A stretch of 53,830 nucleotides of DNA. It comes from an uncultured Anaerolineae bacterium. GTDB lineage: Bacteria; Chloroflexota; Anaerolineae; Aggregatilineales; Phototrophicaceae. The position numbers and the translations under genes were made by a program. Of this stretch, positions 17,317 to 23,789 are shown in pieces (the first letter of the stretch is position 1; each line of letters starts with the position of its first letter). The stretch is taken from the NCBI GenBank assembly GCA_937944445.1, contig CALDYP010000053.1, positions 1 through 53,830 of the forward strand. Reading direction: 5' to 3'. The notes beneath the pieces are model-generated. The model did not search any database and was not told the DNA's origin. It saw only the letters and a list, made by a program, of their open reading frames with translations.

Positions 17317-17652
17317 TTACTCGATCTCGACGCGGCTCTTGCGCTTGTTGTTTGGTGCGTCGTCGTCGTCCGGCTCTGCGACGCGCCAGACCTCGATCTT
17401 CACATCCGCCACGTAGGCCACGGCGGCGGCCACCAGCGCCCACCAACCGCCCAGCACCAGCGCCGCCCCCGCGCCCACCACCGCCGCCGTGACCGGGATC
17501 GTGAGGATCTCACGGCCGGCGGCGGTCTTCAACGTGATGCGGCGGATGTTGCCCTTGCGCACCAGTTCCTTGATGAAGGCCACGGCCTCGCTGCTCTTGA
17601 CGCTGAACTCTTCCACAATTTCCTCGGCGTTGTTCGTCCGTTTGTTGGTCAT
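17317..17652 (-). CDS. DUF4342 protein, copy 1
   Basis: An 111-residue small protein from ATG 17652; an ATG nine bases upstream is too close to the AGGGG ribosome site. The first half is a helical, UBA-like region (EIVEEFSVKSSEAVAFIKELVRKG) followed by a beta-type segment (RRITLKTAAGREILTIPV). A hydrophobic stretch follows (VTAAVVGAGAALVLGGWWALVAAAVAYVA, about residues 57-85), and the tail is charged (EVWRVAEPDDDD). This order of elements matches DUF4342 proteins, whose function is unknown. The second copy starts about 430 bp upstream on the same strand and ends 104 bp before this start. The two probably form an operon and may make a hetero-oligomer. Confidence 0.8.
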   Translation of the reverse strand: MTNKRTNNAEEIVEEFSVKSSEAVAFIKELVRKGNIRRITLKTAAGREILTIPVTAAVVGAGAALVLGGWWALVAAAVAYVADVKIEVWRVAEPDDDDAPNNKRKSRVEIE

Positions 17653-17756
17653 CTCTTGCATTCCCCTCTGTAGTTGTCAATATAACCATTGTAACGCAGC
17701 GCCCACAAGCGTTGATGGGCTGTTCGGCGGATTCTGAACCCGCCAAGTGACGCAGA

Positions 17757-18080
17757 TTAGTCTTGATCGGACTGGCTGAGCCGCTCAGGGTAGACGATGG
17801 TGTCGTCACTGTCGTTGGCAAAGCTCACGATCTCAAAGCGCAGGCGCAGGAAGAAAGCCACAACCGCCAGAACGATCGTCAGTGGCAGGGCGAAGAACAC
17901 CCCGATGCCTCCGATAATGGCGGCTGCCGTCATCGGCAAGCTCAGCAGCTCTTTGCCGTCTCGATCGCGGACGATCAATGCCCGCTCGTTGCCCCACTGG
18001 ATCCACGACTGGATCGTTGTTTTGATCGCTTGGGTGTTTACTGCGACGTCGTCATTGGTCTTTTTGGGTTTGTCGTTCAT
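17757..18080 (-). CDS. DUF4342-like protein, copy 2
   Basis: A 107-residue protein. The ATG at 18080 is chosen because AAGGT stands 7 bases upstream; an ATG at 18086 would directly abut that site. The pattern parallels copy 1: an N-terminal helical region (AIKTTIQSWIQWGNE), a short beta segment with RDRDGKELLSLPM, a hydrophobic stretch (AAIIGGIGVFFALPLTIVLAVVAFFL), and a charged end (RLRFEIVSF...). The N-terminal helix differs from copy 1, so the UBA-like part has diverged while the GxELLxLPM-to-membrane part is kept. It is the first gene of the pair. Confidence 0.75.
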   Translation of the reverse strand: MNDKPKKTNDDVAVNTQAIKTTIQSWIQWGNERALIVRDRDGKELLSLPMTAAAIIGGIGVFFALPLTIVLAVVAFFLRLRFEIVSFANDSDDTIVYPERLSQSDQD

Positions 18081-18185
18081 GGTCATACCTTGTTGATAGT
18101 CGATGTATGTTTAATCATATATACGCTGCTAGTCCCTCACAAGTTGCAGAACGCTCATCCGTCGAGGCAGGGCTTGCTGGGGGCC

Positions 18186-18226
18186 CTCATCCCCCCAACC
18201 CCCTTCTCCCGACGGAGAAGGGGCTT
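18186..18226. repeat. Dispersed CTCATCCCCCAACCCC hairpin repeat, copy 2
   Basis: CTCATCCCCCCAACCC is followed by a hairpin with arms CCCCTTCTC and GAGAAGGGG around a short loop (18200-18223). Downstream, about 18255-18276, a second small hairpin (GACGCG and CGCGTC) ends in CCTAC, like the hairpins at 34928 and 34967. This repeat fills most of the gap before the membrane protein gene at 18332. Confidence 0.6.
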
Positions 18227-18331
18227 ACCGTGCCCACGAAAATGAAAAACAGACGCGACAGGCCGCGTCCCTACTTGCGGGGCGGCCTGCTGCCGTCGCA
18301 TAATCAACCGCTGTAACTCGGGAGTGATCTG

Positions 18332-19639
18332 ATGCGCTTTGAACCCTCATACCGCGCGCTGGCCGCCTTGATCCTGCTCGCGGTCGGCGTGCGTCTGGCG
18401 TATGCCGTTTGGCTGATCGGGGCGGTGGGAGCCGACAGCCTCGATCAAGGCGACTACGTCCTGTACATCTCTGGGGCGCTGCGCATCCTCAACTTTGGCG
18501 ACTTCAACGACAGCTTGTTCCTGCCGCGCCCGCCCCTCTTCCCGCTGATCGTGGCGGCGCTGGGGGTGAACGCGACCGCGGTGCTGTTGGCCAACGCGCT
18601 GATGGGCGGGCTGACGGTGGGCTTCGTTTATGCGCTGGGGCAGCGGCTGAACTTGCCGCGCTGGGCGGTGATCGGCGGGTGTGTGTGGTTCGCGCTTGAC
18701 CCGACGGCCATCGACAAAGGCGCAGTGCTGCTTGACCCTGTGCCGTGGAGCGTGTTCGGCATCACGGGCATGGCGGCGTGCCTGCTGGCGCTGGCGCAGG
18801 CCAAGCGCCCGGCGCAGGCGCTGCGGGCGAGCGTCGCGGCGGCGGCCTGCTTTGCGCTGGCGGTGCTCTGCCGCCCGGAGTCGTTCTTGATCTGGACGGG
18901 GCTAGGCGTGTGGTTCTTGTGGCTGGCGCGCCGCTGGTGGCCGATGGTGCTGCTCTACATGGGGCTGTGCGCGCTGCCGATTGCGCTGTGGACGTTCCAC
19001 AACGCCCAAACCTTCAACTATCCCACCTTTTCCACCGTCAGCGGCTTTACGATGGCCTTCTACCGCGCCAACTCGGTTGAGCGACTGGCCACCGGCCAAG
19101 ATATCGACACGATCAACCTTGAGATCACCCGCCGCGTAGAAGCGCTGCTGGGCAACGACCCTGCCGCTGCCGACGAGTTCACGCGCTATGGTTACCACGC
19201 CGGCAGCCCAGAGGTCGCCAAAGCGCTGAACCAAGTGTCGTTTGACATCTTCCGCGCCTACCCCGTCGAGTACGTCTTGACGATGGGGCTGGGGGCGCTG
19301 CGCTTGTATGGGCTGTGGCCAGAGGCGGCCCAACTCAGCGAGGCGCTGCGCGCGGCCTACAACGCGGCGCTGCTGGGGTTGGCGCTGCTGGGCTGGGGGC
19401 GTCTAGTGGCACTGCGCCAGTGGCCCGCGGCAGTGCTGGTGTTCCTCGTCGTGGGCTACTACACGGCGGGCGTGCTGCTCGTCAAGAACGCCGCGCTAGA
19501 AGGCCGTGAGCGCGCCGTCCTCAACCCATATCTGACGCTCTGCGCGGCGTTCGGGCTGGGCTGGCTGATCGCTCAGCGCGCCCGCTGGAGCACGCTCATT
19601 GCCGCGCGGATCATGGGCATGTCAACCATGCGGCCTTGA
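18332..19639 (+). CDS. Multi-pass membrane protein, GT-C glycosyltransferase-like
   Basis: A 435-residue very hydrophobic protein with about ten predicted membrane segments. A first helix (ALIILLAVGVRLAYAVWLIG-like) is followed by an acidic extracytoplasmic loop containing DQGDYVLYI. That is the usual position of the acidic catalytic residues in GT-C enzymes (ArnT/PMT/GT39 type), which transfer sugars from lipid carriers. The GT-C assignment rests on topology and this loop and is not certain. The ATG has GGGAGTGAT upstream. Its 3' end overlaps the convergent CitE-family gene by 67 bp, so the last ~20 residues share DNA with that gene's C-terminus. Confidence 0.75.
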   Translation: MRFEPSYRALAALILLAVGVRLAYAVWLIGAVGADSLDQGDYVLYISGALRILNFGDFNDSLFLPRPPLFPLIVAALGVNATAVLLANALMGGLTVGFVYALGQRLNLPRWAVIGGCVWFALDPTAIDKGAVLLDPVPWSVFGITGMAACLLALAQAKRPAQALRASVAAAACFALAVLCRPESFLIWTGLGVWFLWLARRWWPMVLLYMGLCALPIALWTFHNAQTFNYPTFSTVSGFTMAFYRANSVERLATGQDIDTINLEITRRVEALLGNDPAAADEFTRYGYHAGSPEVAKALNQVSFDIFRAYPVEYVLTMGLGALRLYGLWPEAAQLSEALRAAYNAALLGLALLGWGRLVALRQWPAAVLVFLVVGYYTAGVLLVKNAALEGRERAVLNPYLTLCAAFGLGWLIAQRARWSTLIAARIMGMSTMRP

Positions 19640-20442
19640 TACTCGAACACGCCGCGCCCCTGCGCCTGCGCCGCGTTGAAGGCGTCCACCAGCGCCTGCG
19701 CCGCCGCGATCTCGTCGGGCGTGGGGGTGAAGGCCTGCTGAATCGGGGCGACTTGGCGCGGGTGAATCGCCAGTTTGCCGTTGTAGCCCATCTCAAGGGC
19801 GCGCTGCGTCTCGGCGATGAGCGCGGTGTCGTCGGCGTCGTTCAAGTGAACGTAGACTGTGTCGATGGCTTGGCGGCCTGCGGCTTTGGCGTGAAGCACC
19901 ACCGCCCCGCGCGCGTAGGCCACCTCATGGCCAGAAGGGGTGCGCTTAGCCCCCATGTCGCCAGCGAGGTCTTCCGCGCCGAAGATCAGCGCGACCAGCC
20001 GCCCCGCGCTGGTGGCAATCTCGCGCAGGTTGACCACGCCGAGCGCCGTCTCGATGATCGCCAGCAGCTTGATGCTGTCGCGCGGCCAATTGTGTTGATC
20101 CTCGGCCAGCGCCAGCAGCGCGTCCACCCGCGCCACCTGCTCAGCGGATTCCACTTTGGGCAGCACGTAGCCATCTGGCCGCGCGTGAACAGTCGCCTCG
20201 ACGTCTTCTACGTAGAGCCAGCCCGGAATCACCTGATTGATGCGCACGAGCCGTTCCGTCTGGCCGAAGTCGACTTCTCGCAGCGCCGCCGCCACGCATT
20301 CGCGCGCGGCCTGTTTCTGCGTCAGCGCCACCGCGTCCTCTAGATCCATGATGACGCTGTCCACGTCGAGCGCTGCGCCCTTTTCGATCTTGCGCCGCGC
20401 GTCGCCGGGCATGAACAACAGCGCCCGCCGATTGCGTTCCAT
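19573..20442 (-). CDS. HpcH/HpaI-CitE family CoA-ester lyase
   Basis: A 289-residue TIM-barrel enzyme of the citrate lyase beta / malyl-CoA lyase type, which cleaves or forms C-C bonds in hydroxyacyl-CoA esters with Mg2+. Motifs are RRALLFMPGD at the N-terminus, VIMDLEDAV (metal-binding acidic pair), VLPKVESAEQV, LLAIIETALGV, IFGAEDLAGDMG and GYNGKLAIHPRQV. The ATG at 20442 is preferred over a TTG at 20460, because GGAAGGTGA between them is the ribosome site. It could be a free-standing CitE-like lyase such as citramalyl-CoA lyase. Upstream on the same strand lies a promoter, a 10-codon open frame and a terminator, so attenuation is likely. Confidence 0.88.
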   Translation of the reverse strand: MERNRRALLFMPGDARRKIEKGAALDVDSVIMDLEDAVALTQKQAARECVAAALREVDFGQTERLVRINQVIPGWLYVEDVEATVHARPDGYVLPKVESAEQVARVDALLALAEDQHNWPRDSIKLLAIIETALGVVNLREIATSAGRLVALIFGAEDLAGDMGAKRTPSGHEVAYARGAVVLHAKAAGRQAIDTVYVHLNDADDTALIAETQRALEMGYNGKLAIHPRQVAPIQQAFTPTPDEIAAAQALVDAFNAAQAQGRGVFEYQGRMVDMPMIRAAMSVLQRAR

Positions 20443-20544
20443 GTCTAAGTCACCTTCCAAAAAATTTATTCGATCCCCAGCACAGCCCGCCGCGCCCGCT
20501 CCATCGGGGGGGGGCGGCCACAGCCGGCCTTGCCCCTACAGTAT

Positions 20545-20580
20545 AAATCGAAACGCCCACAGGGGGTTAGCCTGTGGGCG
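20545..20580 (-). terminator. Intrinsic terminator / attenuator before the CitE gene
   Basis: Read on the minus strand, CGCCCACAGG and CCTGTGGGCG form a perfect 10-bp stem around CTAACCC, followed by TTTCGATTT. The T tract is interrupted, so termination may be partial. It lies after the 10-codon leader frame and before the CitE start, the position of an attenuator. Confidence 0.7.
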
Positions 20581-20632
20581 CGGTCGGAGCAATCACCCGA
20601 TCACCGGGCAACGGTTACAGCGTGCTGCTTGG

Positions 20633-20665
20633 TTAGCGGGTGCACCCCATCAGACCATACAACAT
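20633..20665 (-). CDS. Putative 10-residue leader peptide MLYGLMGCTR
   Basis: A short open frame (ATG to TAA) preceded by AAAGGAGGTGATC, which is complementary to the whole anti-Shine-Dalgarno end of 16S rRNA, with 7 bases between GGAGG and ATG. The TSS would lie about 28 bases upstream. It is much too short for a domain. No run of one amino acid codon is present, so ordinary amino-acid attenuation is not obvious; one Cys and one Arg codon lie near the stop. Seen directly: strong promoter, best-possible ribosome site, stop codon, terminator. Inferred: a translated leader controlling read-through into the CitE gene, or a stand-alone small peptide/RNA. Confidence 0.55.
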   Translation of the reverse strand: MLYGLMGCTR

Positions 20666-20700
20666 GCGATCACCTCCTTTGTCTCTTGGACGGTGGCTAG

Positions 20701-20729
20701 AGTGTAGCCATCCACGCACAAGCTGTCAA
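20701..20729 (-). promoter_or_regulatory. Sigma-70-type promoter for leader/CitE transcript
   Basis: On the minus strand the -35 box is TTGACA (20729-20724) and the -10 box is TACACT (20706-20701), separated by exactly 17 bases. The predicted start of transcription is near 20694. It is one of the best promoter matches in the window. Confidence 0.75.
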
Positions 20730-20784
20730 GCTTTTAGAAACCTTTCATGAGCTGTCTAGAATTTTCTTCACACATTGCTCATGC

Positions 20785-22743
20785 TTAGTTCAGCCGCGTG
20801 AACGCGCCAGAGCTGGCGTCCACCAGATACTGCACGCCGCCAACGGTGACGACGGCCTGCGTGCGCGTTGGCCCCCAGCGGATGTCGCTGGGCGTGCCCT
20901 CGCCGATAAATGGGCCGAAGGGCTGCCATTGGCCGCCCTGTACGCGCCCCAACTGCACTGGCCCTTCGCGCCCGCCCAAGCGCCCGAACGCCACCACCGC
21001 GCCATCAGGCCGCTGCACCGCCCCCGTGACCCACGTCGCGGTGGGGCCGCCGTCAAACAGCACCTCAATCTGTTCCTCATCGGGCTGGCCATCCGCCTTG
21101 AGGCCCATAATCGCCACCAGCCAGCGCCCATCGCGCGCCTCCCCGCTCACCAAAATGCGACCGTCGTTCAAGTAGCTGGCGCTGTCGTACATGAACAGGC
21201 GCGGGGCAAGCGTGGCGTTCTCTCTGATGAGGGGCACGACGGCAAACGCCGGCTTGTTCCGCCCCTCCCAGAAGGTGTTGTAGAGCACCAGCAGCGCGCT
21301 GCTGTCGCTGCGCCAGATCACTTGGCGGGCGTAGTAGCTGCTCGTCACCTTTTCATCGGCGAGCTGGCAGCTCGCGTAGGTGTCGTTGGGGCAGTCGTAG
21401 GCTTGGGGGAAGGCTTGATCGCCAAACCACACCCATAGGCCGGTGTCGCCGCTGTCGCGCCCCTCTGGCGTGCGGATGACGAAGGCGAGCTTGGTTCCAT
21501 CCGGCGACCACGCGATTTCGACCACGCGGTCATCGTTCTGGTCGGCGCTGGGGGCGAGCGGCTGCCCCTCATAGAACGGCGACGAGGTGATGCGCTGTTC
21601 ACCGCCGCCGCCCACTGGCACAAATGAGAGGTTGCCAGCGGGGTCAACGCGGGCATAGCTGCGCGCGTCGCGCGGGTTGACGGCGAGCAGCTCCACTGCG
21701 CCGGGCAGCGCTGCGCCGAAATAGGCCGCGCCCGGGGCCACTGTGAAGCGCGCCGCCTGCACGTTGAGCGGGTTAAACGTCGCCGCGAACGAGATCGGCG
21801 GCAGCACCGGCGTAAAGGTCAGGGTGGGCGGCGGCGGGATGGGCGTCAGGGTGGGCGCAGGGGTACTGGTGGGCAGGTCTGGCTCAGGCGATGCTGTGCC
21901 GGGCACGGGCGTGATGCGGATGCCGACTTGATCGGGCGGGACGGTGGCCGTGATGACGTCCGTCAGCGAGTCGAGCGTCGGCTCAAGGGTGTTGGTCGGG
22001 CTGGCGGGCGGGACGGGCGTCCACGTGGGCGGCTCGGTAGGCGGCGGCGTCTGCGCTTGGGCGGTCAGCGTAAAGGCCTCCACGATGCGGGTGAGGTCAA
22101 CAGTGGGCGCGTCAGTCGGGGTGGCGGTGGGCGTGACGAACGGGGTGAACGTTGCGCTGGGCGACGGCACAGGCGTCTCGGTCGGCGCGGGGGTAAAGGT
22201 AGCGGTGGGCGGCGGCGGGATGGGCGTTGGCGATGGGATCGGCGTGCTGGTTGGCAGGGGGGTAAACGTCGCTGTGGCGGTGGGCGTGGCGGTGGGCGTC
22301 AGGGTAGCAGTCGCCGTTGGGCTGATCGTCGGGGTGGCAGTCGGCGTCAGGGTCGGCGTCGGCGTAGCAGTGAGGGTCGGCGTGTCGGTGGGCGTCGGGG
22401 TGAGGATGGGCGTGTTGGTGACGGTGGGCGTCGGGGTGGGTGTGAAGGTCACCGTTGGCGTCGCGGTAAGCGTGGCGGTGTCTGTGGGCGCAGGGGTGGC
22501 CGTCGCTGTGCTGGTAGCGGTCTCGCTCGGCTGGGGCAGTGGGCTAGGTGTGGTGGTGGCGGTCGTGGTCGCAGTGGCGGTGTTGGTGAGCGTGCTGCTG
22601 GGCGTGGCGGTTGGTTCCAGCGCGATGATCGTCGCCTGCGGGGTGTTGGTAGGCGGCGGAGTGGGCGTGACGCGGGGTGTGACGCCGCCGCACGCGCTTA
22701 GCGTCAGCACGATCATCAACCCTATCCCTCTCCAACTGCGCAT
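20785..22743 (-). CDS. Lipoprotein with ~280-residue Thr-Pro region and propeller-like domain
   Basis: A 652-residue protein. The signal and lipobox ([10 protein letters not shown], Cys at about 18) predict surface anchoring. Residues ~22-320 are a nearly pure Thr/Pro/Ala/Ser region of (TPTxTPT)-like units, an extended stalk. The C-terminal ~330 residues contain PD40/WD40-like strands such as [30 protein letters not shown] and [16 protein letters not shown], consistent with a beta-propeller. A TATAAT hexamer is visible 30 bp upstream of the start without a clear -35. The gene may code for a surface sensor or binding protein. The ligand is unknown. Antisense frames over the stalk are artefacts of its regular codon pattern. 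Confidence 0.85.
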   Translation of the reverse strand: MRSWRGIGLMIVLTLSACGGVTPRVTPTPPPTNTPQATIIALEPTATPSSTLTNTATATTTATTTPSPLPQPSETATSTATATPAPTDTATLTATPTVTFTPTPTPTVTNTPILTPTPTDTPTLTATPTPTLTPTATPTISPTATATLTPTATPTATATFTPLPTSTPIPSPTPIPPPPTATFTPAPTETPVPSPSATFTPFVTPTATPTDAPTVDLTRIVEAFTLTAQAQTPPPTEPPTWTPVPPASPTNTLEPTLDSLTDVITATVPPDQVGIRITPVPGTASPEPDLPTSTPAPTLTPIPPPPTLTFTPVLPPISFAATFNPLNVQAARFTVAPGAAYFGAALPGAVELLAVNPRDARSYARVDPAGNLSFVPVGGGGEQRITSSPFYEGQPLAPSADQNDDRVVEIAWSPDGTKLAFVIRTPEGRDSGDTGLWVWFGDQAFPQAYDCPNDTYASCQLADEKVTSSYYARQVIWRSDSSALLVLYNTFWEGRNKPAFAVVPLIRENATLAPRLFMYDSASYLNDGRILVSGEARDGRWLVAIMGLKADGQPDEEQIEVLFDGGPTATWVTGAVQRPDGAVVAFGRLGGREGPVQLGRVQGGQWQPFGPFIGEGTPSDIRWGPTRTQAVVTVGGVQYLVDASSGAFTRLN

Positions 22744-23050
22744 TTTTCACCTTGCATAAGCTCTTTTTACACGATTATAGAGCGAAGTCGGCTGTTTGGG
22801 CCGCAAGCGCTCAGGCTACGCCTTGCCTACGGTATGGCAGCGTCTCTCGATTATGTTAAGAAAATTTAAAGAAAAGTAGTTTCGATCAAATTGCGAGAAA
22901 ATAGAAAAAAGGCAAATTTTTTCCGAAATTTTGAAAAATGAGGCCCAATTATTCAAAAATCTTGACATAACGCGCCCTTGACATTTTCTTAAAATTTTTT
23001 TAACATATGAGCATCGATCGGAATCAAATATCGAGAGAGGGGCGTTCATC
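22744..23050. other. AT-rich divergent promoter region
   Basis: This 307-bp gap is far more AT-rich than the surrounding genes. It separates the minus-strand lipoprotein from the plus-strand 145-residue gene. It contains a minus-strand TATAAT near 22779-22774 and a clear plus-strand promoter at 22978-23006. Runs of A and T at 22855-22960 may be an UP element or a bent-DNA region. A 99-codon antisense frame here has biased composition and no ribosome site. Confidence 0.6.
22978..23006 (+). promoter_or_regulatory. Sigma-70-type promoter of the 145-residue gene
   Basis: TTGACA (22978-22983), a 17-base spacer and TAACAT (23001-23006). A second TTGACA lies 16 bp upstream at 22962-22967. The predicted transcript starts near 23013, giving a short leader with GAGAGGGG before the ATG at 23051. 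Confidence 0.7.
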
Positions 23051-23488
23051 ATGAACCTCAACATCGCACAACGGATCATCGCACATGTCGCCAACCTGAC
23101 CGCGCTAGCCAGCACGTTTCAGGCTAAGTTTGGTCGGGATTATCGTTTGACGGGGGACAGCCCCGCCGCCGCATGGGAACTCTACCGCAGCATCATGGCC
23201 GAGCAGACCAACATCGCCAGCCTGCTGGAGCCTGCCGCCCTCCAGACGCCCTACAGCCGCTACGGCAAATGGTGGGAGCGCCGCGACGTGATCGATCAGG
23301 CTATCCTCAACGAGCTGGGCGCAGACGCGATGACGCTGGTCGAGCGCTGCGCTTACTTGAGCGCTGAGGGCAAGCCCACTGAAAACTCGCCGGTGCTGCT
23401 CGTCGTGCAGCAGTCAATCGCTGGTATGCTCCACCCGTCCACTCGTCCGGTTGCAGTCAAGTCCCCCACTGTTCAGGAGGCTGTCTAG
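23051..23488 (+). CDS. Orphan hypothetical protein, helical, 145 aa
   Basis: I do not recognise this protein. It begins MNLNIAQRIIAHVANLTALAS and is predicted to be mostly helical and soluble. It has aromatic and charged clusters (YGKWWERRDVID), a middle helix (ILNELGADAMTLVERCAYLSAEG), and a Ser/Thr/Pro-containing end. There is no signal peptide, no membrane segment and one Cys. It is a well-defined single transcription unit, with a near-consensus promoter at 22978-23006, a GAGAGGGG ribosome site, and a strong terminator at 23526-23555. That architecture suggests a well expressed monocistronic gene. The next gene has its own promoter. Confidence 0.75.
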   Translation: MNLNIAQRIIAHVANLTALASTFQAKFGRDYRLTGDSPAAAWELYRSIMAEQTNIASLLEPAALQTPYSRYGKWWERRDVIDQAILNELGADAMTLVERCAYLSAEGKPTENSPVLLVVQQSIAGMLHPSTRPVAVKSPTVQEAV

Positions 23489-23525
23489 GTATGCCTGCCC
23501 GATGGCATCGCAGCGATTTCTGACG

Positions 23526-23555
23526 CAGCCCACTACCAAGTGGGCTGTTTTATTT
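23526..23555 (+). terminator. Intrinsic terminator
   Basis: CAGCCCACT, loop ACCA, AGTGGGCTG, then TTTTATTT. A perfect 9-bp stem with a T-rich tail 37 bp after the stop of the 145-residue gene. Confidence 0.9.
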
Positions 23556-23584
23556 GAGCAGACACGCTGGCGGCCGACGCCACG

Positions 23585-23685
23585 GGCCTCATCCCCCAAC
23601 CCCCTTCTCCCGATGGAGAAGGGGGCACGCCCTAGCCGAGCGCTTCAGCGCTGGGCGTTTGATCTGTTTATCTCTAGACACACCC
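23585..23685. mobile_element. MITE-like element remnant C (right end only)
   Basis: The right end CTGTTTATCTCTAGACACACCC-like terminus (23664-23685) matches the right ends of elements A and B. The interior (CACGCCCTAGCCGAGCGCTTCAGCGCT) also matches theirs. The left part is a CTCATCCCCCAACCCC hairpin repeat instead of the expected GGGAGTGTCT terminus. No 8-bp target duplication could be found, since TCATCATT follows the right end without a matching partner. It therefore looks like a decayed or recombined copy. It ends 15 bp before the promoter of the ArsR-like gene. Confidence 0.65.
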
Positions 23686-23700
23686 TCATCATTTTGTTGA

Positions 23701-23729
23701 TTGACAAACCCTCGCCATCGTGTTAAATT
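23701..23729 (+). promoter_or_regulatory. Promoter of the ArsR-family gene
   Basis: TTGACA (23701-23706), a 17-base spacer and TAAATT (23724-23729). The -10 box is overlapped by a perfect palindrome, as expected for a repressible promoter. Confidence 0.75.
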
Positions 23730-23749
23730 ATGCAAGAATTTGCATAATT
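23726..23749. promoter_or_regulatory. Palindromic operator AATTATGCAA-GAAT-TTGCATAATT
   Basis: A perfect 10-bp inverted repeat with a 4-bp spacer covers the -10 element and the expected transcription start of the ArsR-like gene. Its size, AT content and position fit an ArsR-family operator. Binding by the adjacent gene product, and therefore autorepression, is an inference from position. Confidence 0.7.
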
Positions 23750-23789
23750 GACTAAATTTCGTCGAAATTGTAATGTTAGAGGATGCTAC

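Larger units (their letters stand above)
20443..20784 (-). other. CitE leader region (non-coding apart from a 10-codon frame)
   Basis: This 342-bp region separates the CitE gene from the Thr-Pro lipoprotein gene. On the minus strand it contains, in order, a consensus sigma-70 promoter (20729-20701), a perfect Shine-Dalgarno, a 10-codon open frame (20665-20633), a 10-bp hairpin with a T-rich tail (20580-20545), and then the CitE ribosome site. The remaining sequence shows no other gene. Confidence 0.7.
23489..23789. other. Intergenic region: terminator, repeat remnant, promoter and operator
   Basis: This 301-bp gap contains the terminator of the 145-residue gene (23526-23555), a hybrid repeat ending in a MITE right end (23585-23685), a consensus promoter (23701-23729) and a perfect palindrome (23726-23749) for the ArsR-like gene. 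No gene is visible in it. Confidence 0.7.

Noticed and set aside
20666..20678. GATCACCTCCTTT on the plus strand, identical to the 3' end of 16S rRNA
   Set aside because: No other 16S sequence is present; the match is explained by a perfect Shine-Dalgarno on the minus strand.
21944..22759. Long plus-strand open frame rich in Val and Gly opposite the Thr-Pro lipoprotein
   Set aside because: It is the antisense shadow of the regular Thr-Pro codon pattern; it has no ribosome site and its composition is fully explained by the lipoprotein gene.
22816..23115. Minus-strand 99-codon frame in the AT-rich promoter region
   Set aside because: It overlaps the promoter and start of the 145-residue gene, has skewed composition and no ribosome site.
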